Assembly: GCA_008931825.1 (NCBI GenBank)
Contig: QXVZ01029019.1
Location: 10,980-56,848, forward strand
Reading direction: 5' to 3'
DNA: 45,869 nt
Source of the DNA: Phallusia fumigata
Taxonomy: Eukaryota > Chordata > Ascidiacea > Phlebobranchia > Ascidiidae
Positions 1 to 11,000 of the stretch are shown one piece after another. Numbering within the stretch: the first letter of the stretch is position 1; each line of letters opens with the position of its first letter. A program made the position numbers and the translations under genes. A model generated the notes under the pieces. It saw nothing but the letters and a program-made list of their open reading frames with translations, was not told the DNA's origin and did not search any database.

Positions 1-182
1 CTCTGCTACATCTGTAAATGCCGCTCGCATTGACACAACGTATAGACATATTATGCAAGCCGTTATGGATAAAATATTAATGGTTCCAATTCCAATTACC
101 CAATGTAAATGGAAAATTTTGATTTGAATATGCACGAACTCGAATCCTGAAGATTCAATATTCTACTTTGAACATCCCCAAC
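1..182 (-). mobile_element. Right end of a hAT-like element, family A (cut by window edge)
   Basis: The stretch ends in 'tactttgaacatcccc', the inverted form of the terminus 'tagggatgttcaa' of the complete copy at 37780-38540. Its first 40 bases also resemble the internal part of that copy ('ctgtaaatgccgctcgcat' against 'ctgtgaatgccactcgcag'). The left part is outside the window. A second 19-base stub of the same terminus lies at about 525-543. Confidence 0.6.
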
Positions 183-543
183 CGTATAAAGATTTTGGCT
201 CATTTCAATATTGGTTTGTGAAATGGAAAACATTTAGCTATCGCATCGTTATGAAATTTCACAAGTCCTGCATAAATAGTTGCCCTTACAAACACTTAAT
301 TGGTGTATTACAAAACAATACCCTACACTATTTTATTTGAAGTGTACCCAAAAAGTGTTTGACCCCTCACAAAAATGTTCCAACTGAAAATTTCAAAGCA
401 AGGTTGGGAAAATTGACAGTATTTGCTTTCGAAAGTTAAAAACATATTTGACCGGTTGAAAAAAGTGCTGTCAATTGACCGGTCAATTGACCATATTTGA
501 CCGGTCAATTGACAGGCTTGCCAACCCTACTTTGAACATCCCT

Positions 544-927
544 AATTACTGCGCTTAGGTTATTTGCACCTCGTTTCAAATTTATTGGATACAGCTATCA
601 CACTTCTTTTATATCGATAGACCAAAACAAGCTGAAACAGAAAGCGAAGTGCAGCCATCTTTAAAGACCTATTTACAAGGGACAATGGCACATTAGTGAA
701 GCAACAATTGCAATAGTTGGTTCATATCAGTAAGGGTTAGTACACCTTTCTCCCTTATAGCCTTGAATCTATTTCTAGCTATTTGAACTTTGGAATAAAT
801 GTATCATGTTAACTCGCTGGCGAAGCACTTTAATCAGCCCCAAGTAAACAAATTACTTGGAATTTTCAAAATGCTTTGCGAGCTACACAAAAAGACATGG
901 CGGGTTGCATGTTTGAGAACCCTTCAC
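544..927 (-). mobile_element. Truncated hAT-like MITE, family B, reversed
   Basis: Read on the minus strand this matches the inner part and left end of the complete copies at 3835-4342 and 5375-5890. Shared landmarks are 'ggttatttgcacc', 'ggatacagctatca', 'cagccatctttaaagac' and 'gccccaagtaaa', ending in 'gtttgagaacccttc' (terminus 'cagggGTctcaaac' inverted). The outer end at 544 is missing where it abuts the family-A stub. No target duplication is visible. Confidence 0.6.
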
Positions 928-1472
928 TAGAGGGTGTCATTCATATTGCCTCTGCATACACTATGAACCGTTTAATTGTATTTTCCACACATACAACTCC
1001 TATTTATTACACTGGATATTTATTTCATATCTGTATGTGACTGTGTCCCTTATTTCCTTGGCATTTTATAGCATATATATTTGTTTCTGCAATCATAAAT
1101 GTATGGGTTTCTACACACATGTAATTGATTATTGGATGTGTCGTTAATAGGGAATGGTCAGTGTAAGATTTGTAACGAAAAAATTTCACCAAAAGTGCAG
1201 AATATCTTTTAGAATCTAATCAAATCAGTTTTTAATTACAAATTTGTATGTCTAAAGTATAATTTAACCTCATAACCACATTAACCACTATGCTGACCTG
1301 CAGTTACATTTGGCCGAGCTGCATAATATTCAGGTAAAATGGTAAAACCAGAAGTTTTGCATGGTACTAACTATTAAACAAAATATTTTGCATGGTACTA
1401 ACTATAAACTTTGATACGATTTACTTTTATTAAATATTGCTGTTTTGAAATAATATACTGTGGAAAACCTGT
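928..1472. other. Intronic/flanking DNA with no recognised gene
   Basis: AT-rich sequence downstream of the fourth ABCD3 coding exon, presumably inside the next ABCD3 intron. I see no exon of that gene here. A short segment at about 1275-1330 ('ccacattaacca', 'ttggccgagc') recurs at about 34005-34045, so part of it is dispersed repeat. Confidence 0.4.
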
Positions 1473-1643
1473 TTGGTCAACTGGGGTAAAAAATTACAGT
1501 GCACTGGGGTAAATAAAATTACCTCATATACCCAGTTATCATGTGTAAACATTTTCTTGACCCACTATGATAAAAGTGGTGGTAAACACAAAAAAAGAGA
1601 AAACAATATGCATCCCTTTATTGGAAGAGGGCCAATAGTTAAT
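1473..1643 (-). repeat. Intron-associated dispersed repeat (family C), minus orientation
   Basis: On the minus strand it reads 'aattaactattggccctct' and then a diverged 'ccaataaagggatgcatattg' box, a T-rich tract and 'accccagttgacc'. These match in order the family-C copies at 40305-40580 and 34848-35500. It lies about 150 bases inside the ABCD3 intron that starts at 1793, in the sense orientation of that gene. Confidence 0.55.
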
Positions 1644-1793
1644 TGTCACAATTTAACTATGGTTTATATGAAAACTTTGTCATTCTGCAGAAAAAACATT
1701 TAATGCATCATTTAGGACAAATGAATAAAAATATTGATTTGTTTTATTTTGCAAATCAATAAACAACTAAATAACTTTTTTTATTAAACTTAC

Positions 1794-3434
1794 CGTCGGT
1801 TGTGCATAGATAAACTTGACTAAGTGCTGCAAAAATCTTTTTCTATCTCTGTCAATAATTGAACTAAAAACAAAAAAGTTGGTCAAAGGTAACAAAAAAC
1901 AATCAATCATTAGGTATCAGAAGCATAAAATTAATAATGTAACAATAAACAAAATAGGTGGCAACCCCTTTAGCTTTATATAGCAACACAAACCTTTCAA
2001 TGGCTGTTCCATTACTTATCATCCAAACATCAAAGCGAGTGCGCATCAATAAAGTAAAGGCAACAAGAATCAGAAAACCAGCTTCTTTGCTCCACCAACC
2101 TGGCACTAAAATCTTTAGTATTTTCCAAATTCGTCTACAATAATGTAAATATATGGGGCAGCTTTTAAAATTGTACTTTGTAATGAGTTTAATATCAAAT
2201 TTGACTAAGTATGATACATCAATTTACAATTTCACGGAATCAACTGTTATAAAACGTCTGTTAATATTTGTTATAAAACAAGACTTAAATTTAATTTTTC
2301 CCATGACTTTTGAACTTTTTTAGAAGGTATATACCCAAAGTATTAGTTGGTTTTGGTAAAAAAATAGGTACAACATTAAACACATATATGGTAATAACTT
2401 TTACACAAAAGAAGCAAGTAGATAAAAGCAGTGGCCATGTGAGAAAACTCTTTTATTCTTAATACTAGTAGTTTGCACAGACTGGTTACCGGATAAAAAT
2501 TCCATCAATATGAGCTTTTTCTTTGGATGATGAATTTGTTTTCTGATCCCGCAACAAATAAACATCATCTCTTTAAAACAAAACAAAGTTTTTTTATTGG
2601 TTGAAAGTGGGCAGTGGAAATTTAATATTTATCATTCAGATGAACTATATTTGAAAATAAATTTAGGTCAAATGTGTAAGTTTCAAATTTTCAACTTATC
2701 AAAGTTAAATTTGAATTTTGAAAATTCCAGTGTAACAAATACTTTAGATCAGACTTTGCTCAAATAGATTTTTTCCATACAAATCACCATGTTTATAATA
2801 TTTGAAGTGATTTAAGTAGAATGTTGAATCCAATTGATTCAATGTTCAAAATCTTTTAACAATTTATCTACAAGAAAATTAGGTGTCTCTATAGTGTATC
2901 TTGTATTTAAGCTGCAACACACAGACACAACATTAGGCTGACAAGAGGTCACACATTGATCTTGACAACAAAGCATAATATGTTGGTACAACATGGAAGA
3001 AAAGTCCTGCCCTGTGGAAGGCCGAGTTGGTGCGTTGGCAAATGATTTATTACCAACCAAGACAATTAGGACTGCTTTAGCAATGAGATTCAAATTAGGT
3101 AACAATAGGTTAAAATTTTGCATGATAAAAATGTTACCAACATGGCCATTCAAGATTAAAAAATTAACCCAACAGGATACCACCTGCACAAAAAAAAAAT
3201 TACTCAGTAAACAAAAGTTGGTATGTATAGAACCATCTGCTACAAATCACTTGTTTATCATTACAGTTTTGTTAACACTACTTGGTTGCTGTAAATCTTA
3301 ACTTACTTTGTCTGATCCCTGCTGGTTCCACTTTCTGTTTTTTTCATAAAGTAAACAAGGAATCCTGCAGCTCCCAATCCAATTATGTGCCGAGCTTGAG
3401 GCATACTGATAGGTTTACTCATTGTAATGGCCAT
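1794..3434 (-). CDS. ABCD3: ABCD3/PMP70 peroxisomal ABC half-transporter, N-terminal four exons (partial)
   Basis: Coding exons, in order: 3434-3307, 2570-2490, 2134-1994, 1863-1794. Together they are 420 bases (140 codons), phases 2/2/2/0. All have GT-AG borders; the exon-2 acceptor is a weak AAAG. The protein begins MAITMSKP, followed by a hydrophobic segment 'IIGLGAAGFLVYF' like the human N-terminus. It then has a charged linker, 'LKILVPGWWSKEAGFL', 'TRFDVWMISNGTAIE' and 'IIDRDRKRFL', which track the first ABC membrane domain of human ABCD3 almost residue for residue. Known role: half-transporter of the peroxisomal membrane importing long-chain, branched and bile-acid CoA intermediates. 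The ATPase half lies off the left edge. Start: an in-frame ATG at 3422 is an alternative. The gene faces HNRNPC head to head, with a family-B element between them. An alternative exon-2 acceptor at 2542 would break the frame. Confidence 0.85.
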
Positions 3435-3834
3435 CTCGGCATAAACCTTAAATTTAGAACCTATCAACCACACAGAAATAACTCAAAGGGTGTGATACAC
3501 ATGTCACTGGATATCAGGATTTATAACTAAATCTCTATGTCAAATTATTCATACAGCAAGTCCAAGTTAAGTCTCAGTATGTATGCTCAAAAGGTTCCAA
3601 AACTCACGAAACATGCTTGTATTAAAACTTGAATGTCATTTTTTTACACAGTCAAGGCAAGGTATATTGACCATTTTCTCATGTACATTTCTGTACCAAG
3701 TAACTTAGAGTAACCAATTTTGGTTTTGCATGGTTTGTCAGCATTTTAGATTGGCTAAACAGCTTTTTGTCTGCGGACAAAATTAGATCTTTTAAACAAT
3801 GTCCCGTCAGTTTACTTGTAGGGATACTCTACAC

Positions 3835-4342
3835 CAGGGGTCTCAAACATGTGGCCCACATCTTTTGTGCGGCCAGCGAAAACATTTTGAAAGTTTCCAG
3901 TAATTTGTTTTACTTGGGGCCGATTAAAGTGCCTCACCAGTGAGTCAACATGATACATTTAAGTTCAAATAGCTAGAAATAGGTGCAAGGCTTTAAGGGA
4001 GAAAGGTACTAACCCTTACTGATAAGAACCAACTATTGCAATTGTTGCGTCACTAAAGTGCCACTGTCTCTTGCAAATAGGTCTTTAAAGATGGCTGCAA
4101 GCCTGCTGTGCTTTCTGTATATTAGCTTGTTTTGGTCCATCGGTATTAAAGAAGCGTGATAGCTGTATCCAAAAATTTAAAACGTGGTGCAAACAACCTA
4201 AGCGCAGTAATATACGGATAAAATAGCAAGCGTAGTGTTTGACATTTGCAAAATTACTGCAACAAAACTTTCCATAGTGCGGCCTTTGAGTAAATTTAGA
4301 GTTTTTACTTGGCCCTAAAGACATTTGAGTTTGAGAGCTCTG
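3835..4342 (+). mobile_element. hAT-like MITE, family B, with 8-bp target duplication
   Basis: 508-bp element. The left end 'caggggtctcaaac' is inverted at the right end as 'gtttgagagctctg' (imperfect). It is flanked by 'ctctacac' (3827-3834) and 'gtctacac' (4343-4350), an 8-bp target duplication with one mismatch. The 8-bp duplication and the CAGGGGTCTCAAAC-type end are typical of the hAT superfamily. There is no transposase frame, so it is non-autonomous. Confidence 0.8.
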
Positions 4343-4763
4343 GTCTACACAAACGTTTTACACTCTTACACAGTCACATACGCTCAAAGAGTTGTATGAG
4401 TAAAATCCTGTTTGGATTTCGGAACGAGGAGTGGCTAAACCTTCGTTTAAGTTTTCAAAAAGCATGGTTACAACAAAAACCTTGTCATACCACAAATGAC
4501 ATTGTGGTGACGAAAGCTGCCAGTTGCCAAAAGCTGACCGAATTAAAAATCACCTTGCAATATTAGATGCACGTGCAAGACTGAGCGATTTCGCATTGTC
4601 ATTTTGGCAAAATGAAATCGTCACGATAAAAAAAGGGAAAGGGAGAGAAACGAGAGAGGGAGTGTGACGTAAAGGACTGCGTATGGTACACCGGCTATTT
4701 GCCGAAATTAAATATGCTTGACCAGAGCCTATATATTGTATAGGCTATAGGCTCTGTCTTGAC

Positions 4764-4927
4764 TAGGGTTTTAAAAATAAGGTAAAATGTACCAAAGTAT
4801 TGACTAAATATATTGGTTTAGTCACTCTACCCATGATTTGAAAATTAAGAAAAATACACCAAAAATACATCTATTATATACTTGTAATTTACGCGCAACA
4901 AAAAAATACAGTATTTTTAAAACCCTA
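4764..4927. mobile_element. Short terminal-inverted-repeat element
   Basis: Begins 'tagggttttaaaaata' and ends with its inverse 'tatttttaaaaccct(a)', giving about 16-bp terminal inverted repeats around a 164-bp AT-rich core. No convincing target duplication was found. Probably a very small MITE. Confidence 0.5.
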
Positions 4928-5078
4928 CGCTAATTTTAACATTTTGTAGCGGGCTTGTGACGACATTACTTGTGATTCAAGGTAAAACGTAACGAAATGG
5001 GGAATTTCCGCAAAATCCCCATCAATCAAGCTCACATTGACATTTTGTAGATAGGTTGTTAATTTATGTGGCTACAAA

Positions 5079-8000
5079 ATGTTTGTCATGAAAAAGAATC
5101 AAGCAGTTCAAGGTAAATATATAATATTTCCTTTTGAGGAAATGCCATCCTACAAACTATACTTTCAACTGTTGTAAATTATTGGTACTTTTTCTGTGGC
5201 CAAGTGTTAACAAATGATACATGTCAAGAAAAGAAGTGATAGTTTTTGCTTGTTTTACAAAACTGCAGGCGTGCTTGGCATGGTACCAAAATACTACAGG
5301 TAATACTTGGGTAAAACTTACTGGAGATAACGGTTTGAAACAGCTAAAATATGAAAAAAGTACAAGTACTACACCAGGGGTCTCAAACACGCGGCCCCCA
5401 AGTGTTTTTGTGCGACCTGCAGAGCATTTGGAAATTTGTATGGCTTGGGGCCAATTAAAGTGCCCTGCCAGCAAGTCAACATGATACATTAAAGTATAAA
5501 TATAATCTATTCCAGATGCAAGATTTAAAGGGAGAAAGCTGTGCTAGCCTTTTCTGATAAGAATAATCTGTTGCGATTGTTGTGTCACTGAAGTGCCATT
5601 GTCCGTTTGTAAATTATAAATCTTTTAAGACGGTGGCTGCACAGCTGATTCTTTCACTTTGCTACATTTCTGTTTATCTGCTTGTTTTGGTCTATTGGTA
5701 TGATAGAAGCTTGATAGCTGTATCCAACAAATTTGAAACGCAGTGCAAATAACCTAAGCACAGTAGCACACTGATAACAGATCAAACGTAGTATTTGACA
5801 TTTGCAAAATCACTGTTCCCATAGTGCGGCCCTCGGGGTACTTTAAAGTTTTCCATTGGCGCTCGAAGACATTTGAGTTTGGGACCACTGTACTACACGG
5901 ACCTGTGATACCACATATGTACTTACGTTTAAGGAGAGAATCCAGAAATTTCCTATTTGGGGAGGAGGGTTTCACCTAAAACTCGAAAAATCCTTGTGCA
6001 GACATTTGTTCTGTTTTTTATGCCACAAAATTAACACACAACTTCAATGAACAAGAAGGATCATAACACAACAAAATGGATAAACATATATTTAAATACA
6101 ATGAAATCCAATCTGCAGATATTATTTTTTGCTAAACAGGTGATAAAACCAATGTTGTTAGACTGATCAATGATTGTTGTATCTCTTACTGATGTCGACT
6201 TTAAACATTCAGCTGCCACATAGTTATTGCTCTTGTAATTTGAGCCTAAACTTGAACAATGCAACTCATCTAGTGTTGCCTCAAATGTGTTTCATTTCAT
6301 TTTGTTAATATACAATAAGCAATAAACAGACAATGTCCCTTATGTTTCAATGGGTACTATGATCAAAGTGACTCAAAGTGACTACAACCCGCTGTTTCCA
6401 TATTTTGAGCAGATGTATGTGATAAAGGCATGCTGTTGTGATGCAATGGTAATGATATTGAGATCATAGACAAGGAGATATGGAGAATGTGGGTGTAATG
6501 TACACTAATCAATTTTAACAATCCCTTCTTCTGCTACTGCAGCAGTTTCTTCAGTACCTCAGCTTATTCTAGGGGAGGAATGGCCCAATTCGCTAAATTT
6601 TTTCAAGCATTTTGCTACCTGGACACCCATGTTTGGTAAACAATAAAGTGTGCCAAAGCAAAGTTTCCCACTTGACTCTTTTTCAATTGGATTAGACCCA
6701 AGTTATAAACATTATTGGCATAGAAAATAACAAAACTCATCAGTTTACCCACAGGACATATAAATGTAAAACTTCTAAAACTGCTTTATAATTTACAGTA
6801 AACATTGTAAGAATGTTTTTTATGGTTGGTACATGGCAAGCATTTTAATGGATTTGGGAAGTTTTTGTTTGGTTTACCCATTTTACACCCCCTTTATGCC
6901 TCAGAATCAATATTTTGCCTCAGAAATATATTATTTTAAAATTTAAAATGCTGATCCTAGTGATTCTGTCAAACATATATGTTTTGATGCACCCATGCTG
7001 TTTGAAGTCAAAGATTTAACTCTACTAGATTTCATTTAAATTCAGCATTTAATTACTTTTGCAGGACAGTCCCAAATATCATCAAAAACCAGTGACCCTG
7101 ACACTGCATTTATGAGGGTATTTGTAGGAAATCTAAATACTCTTCACGTCACAAAGAAAGATTTGAGAACCCAATTTGCAAAATATGGATTTATTACTGG
7201 TAATTATGGTTCCTCTACCTTTTTTTCCATCCCTGCAGGTTTGTCTATCCACTTTTTTATTGAAATGTTTGACCAAATGAAAAAATGGGGAATTTGTACC
7301 TGTCCATAGCCCAGTGGTTACTCCAATAGCTAAGAAGAGTAAAATATTTTTTATTATGTTTACATGCACCACAAACAAAAAGTTTCTATTGAAGTTGTAC
7401 CAATTGAAAAACTATTTGTTGGAGATTAATGAAATGTTAACAGATGGTAGTTGAAGTTCTATGGTTTGTGACTAGGTTGGTGACCTTACAGCCCAAGCGA
7501 TTTTTGTGCCACCCACTTCAGTGGTCAATTGCAATGAATTTGAAATTTGGACAGTTTGTACTACATGCCATTGTAGTGCATAGGTGTCTTATAGCTCCAG
7601 TAGTTATCCTGTTAGCCCACTAAAATTTGTCCAACTTTTAAAATTGTCTAAAGTTGATGAGCATTTTGTAGAACATGTCTTTGTGATTAAGGATGTTTAA
7701 AGTAGAATAGTTGTTTGGAATCCAGAATATCAAATTCATTTGCCAGAATGACACGCAAAATTGCAAGTAACATAACAACAATAAAGACAGTTTATTTAAC
7801 TTTTAGAAGTACCCTATGTATTCTATGACATCTCCTGTAACCAAGTGTGATTTTTCTTTTAACATCCAAACCAGAGGTGCATTTTATTTCACTGACATGG
7901 TCTAGGTTTTTTTTCAGTTTTTTTTTAATGAAATGGGAGTTATCTGATAATATCCTGTTTACTTGAGCCTGAAAGTATACTGGAAATTCAAATTGGTATT

Positions 8001-11000
8001 GACTTTTTGAACATATCTAATTGTGATGCATCAATTGCTGTTGTTTTTCTGTTAGCCCCAGCAATAACGTTAGCTCCCCAAAACGGGTCAAATTTACAAA
8101 CAGTGGCAGTATGTTTGTTAACACATGTATAGTTATATTAGTACAAACTACTGTATGTTTTTATGCATAATAGATAGACAATTGAAGTTGTCAATGGACA
8201 ACTGTTTACTCAAGCTGAGTCCCCNAGTGTGCCAAAGCAAAGTTTCCCACTTGACTCTTTTTCAATTGGATTAGACCCAAGTTATAAACATTATTGGCAT
8301 AGAAAATAACAAAACTCATCAGTTTACCCACAGGACATATAAATGTAAAACTTCTAAAACTGCTTTATAATTTACAGTAAACATTGTAAGAATGTTTTTT
8401 ATGCTTGGTACATGGCAAGCATTTAAATGGATTTGGGAAGTTTTTGTTTGGTTTACCCATTTTACACCCCCTTTATGCCTCAGAATCAATATTTTGCCTC
8501 AGAAATATATCATTTTAAAATTTAAAATGCTGATCCTAGTGATTCTGTCAAACATATATGTTTTGATGCACCCATGCTGTTTGAAGTCAAAGATTTAACT
8601 CTACTAGATTTCATTTAAATTCAGCATTTAATTACTTTTGCAGGACAGTCCCAAATATCATCAAAAACCAGTGACCCTGACACTGCATTTATGAGGGTAT
8701 TTGTAGGAAATCTAAATACTCTTCATGTCACAAAGAAAGATTTGAGAACCCAATTTGCAAAATATGGATTTATTACTGGTAATTATGGTTCCTCTACCTT
8801 GAGGGGACACATTGTTTTCAGTCATTTTTTTCCATCCCTGCAGGTGTGTCTATCCACTTTTTTATTGAAATGTTTGACCAAATGAAAAAATGGGGAATTT
8901 GTGCCTGTCCATAGCCCAGTGGTTACTCCAATAGCTAAGAAGAGTAAACATTTTTTATTATGTTTACATGTACCACAAAACAAAAAGTTTCTATTGAAGT
9001 TGTACCAATTGACAAACTATTTGTTGAAGATTAATGAAATGTTAACAGATGGTAGTTGAAGTTTTTTGGTTTGTGACTAGCTTGGTGACCTTACAGCCCA
9101 AGCGATTTTTGTGCCACCCACTTCAGTGGTCAATTGCAATTAATTTGAAATTTGGACAGTTTGTACTACATGCCATTGTAGTGCATAGGTGTCTTATAGC
9201 TCCAGTAGTTATCCTGTTAGCCCACTAAAATTTGTCCAATTTTTAAAATTGTCTAAGGTTGATGAGCATTTTGTAGAACATGTCATTGTGATTAAGGATG
9301 TTTAAAGTAGAATAGTTGTTTGGAATCCAGAATATCAAATTCATTTGCCAGAATGACACGCAAAATTGCAAGTAACATAACAACAATAAAGACAGTTTAT
9401 TTAACTTTTAGAAGTACCCTATGTATTCTATGACATCTCCTGTAACCAAGTGTGATTTTTCTTTTAACATCCAAACCAGAAGTGCATTTTATTTCACTGA
9501 CATGGTCCAGGTTTTTTTTCAGTTTTTTTCTAATGAATGGGAGTTATCTGATAATATCCTGTTTACTTGAGCCTGAAAGTATACTGGAAATTCAAATTGG
9601 TATTGACTTTTTGAACATATCTAATTGTGATGCATCAATTGCTGTTGTTTTTCTGTTAGCCCCAGCAATAACGTTAGCTCCCCAAAACGGGTCAAATTTA
9701 CAAACAGTGGCAGTATGTTTGTTAACACATGTATAGTTATATTAGTACAAACTACTGTATGTTTTTATGCATAATAGATAGACAATTGAAGTTGTCAATG
9801 GACAACTGTTTACTCAAGCTGAGTCCCCTAAAGTATACAAAATTTTAAAACCTGTTATTTTACAAAATTAGATGACCTAATAAATTTTTTGCTTTTGGCA
9901 CATGACATGCATTTTGCAGTTTTGATTTTGGTTCACTCAATCCATCACCAAAACCATTCTAAATGGATCTATACCTTCTGACTCGGCAAGCCTGGTAGAG
10001 ACAGAGTGATATGATCTCTATAGGCCAATGTACAAGTCCTTAACACAGCTAAAAATAATGTAATCTACTTGTATGGCAACAGGGCCTATTTATTGGTTAA
10101 TGTGGGTAGTTCTGGGTAAATTATGCTTTTTACATAGAGAGTATCATTGAATTGATGTTGCTAGTGTAATCATAAAAAGTAGTGTGTGTGAAAATTATCA
10201 TCTAAGTGGCAGTAGTCTATGTGCAATGGTAATATGGTGAATGTCACTCATCTAGACAAGCCCTTCCTAATTAACACGTAGGGAGTATAATAAGAATACA
10301 GTGTCTCCATACAAAACACCTAACAACTGTATTTTTACAGCCATTTCCATTCACAGAGGATTTGCATTTGTGCAGTACAACAATCCTACATCAGCACGAA
10401 ATGCTGTGCATGGTGAGAATGGAACATTCATAAGTGGACAGCAGATTGGTAAGTTTAGAAACAGTTGAGTTGCCTAAACTGACCCTTTTTTCAGGTGTGT
10501 TACATAATTATGGGTTGGCTTTGGAAGGGGGCACACATTGTTAACAGTTTTTTTAGCTGTTTTGTGCTGATTCCTGTACAAAAGAATTGTCCACATTTCT
10601 TTAATTTTTTACACATGACAGATAGGAATCTGTTATCTTCGTTGTTTTTCATTGTCATTGTTTGCAATATCTCATAGTGGTCTGCTAAAACGAATGGTCT
10701 TTTCAAGTGGGCAGCCGAGAAAGGTTGGAAATCATTGTATTAGACCAATAAAATTTAAATTAAAAATATCTACAGGTAGGGTGCTTTTTGTTGGTTATTT
10801 AAAATTTTACCCTGATTGCCTTAGTGGCTACCTATACCATCACTAAAATGTGTTTTTCACTTGCTGTTCTGAGTGATTTACTGGTTTGTGAGCAACACTG
10901 CACAGCAGTTGGTATCAGACCACTGCTTTATGCGGACAACAGATAGCTTGTGAAAATCAAGGTGTGGCTGTGTTGCGATCACGGCTAGAAACAATGCAAA

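Larger units (their letters stand above)
3435..5078. other. Shared 5' region between ABCD3 (minus) and HNRNPC (plus)
   Basis: This 1.6-kb gap contains a family-B MITE (3835-4342), a small TIR element (4764-4927) and a purine-rich stretch at about 4628-4670 (repeated 'gaga'). An imperfect inverted repeat of 'agagcctata' and 'tataggctct' lies at about 4725-4755. No TATA box or initiator could be assigned with confidence. If the start codons are right, both promoters must lie here. Confidence 0.5.
6647..9828 (+). repeat. 1.6-kb tandem duplication of HNRNPC exon 2, joined at an N
   Basis: 6647-8224 and 8226-9828 are near-identical copies. Each starts 'agtgtgccaaagcaaag' and ends 'aagctgagtcccc'. 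The single N at 8225 sits exactly between them. Differences are scattered substitutions, small homopolymer changes and a block of about 25 bases ('gaggggacacattgttttca' and neighbours, 8799-8823) missing from the first copy. The exon copies differ by a silent CAC/CAT change. Most likely two haplotypes were laid end to end during assembly. Confidence 0.85.

Noticed and set aside
2490-2542. Shorter ABCD3 exon 2 starting after 'gatcag'
   Set aside because: It has a better-looking acceptor but breaks phase with exon 1; the 2570 acceptor restores the frame and the human-like linker length.
2993-3301. 102-codon plus-strand open frame opposite ABCD3 intron 1
   Set aside because: No domain, signal or splice context; AT-rich intron sequence on the other strand of a well-supported gene.
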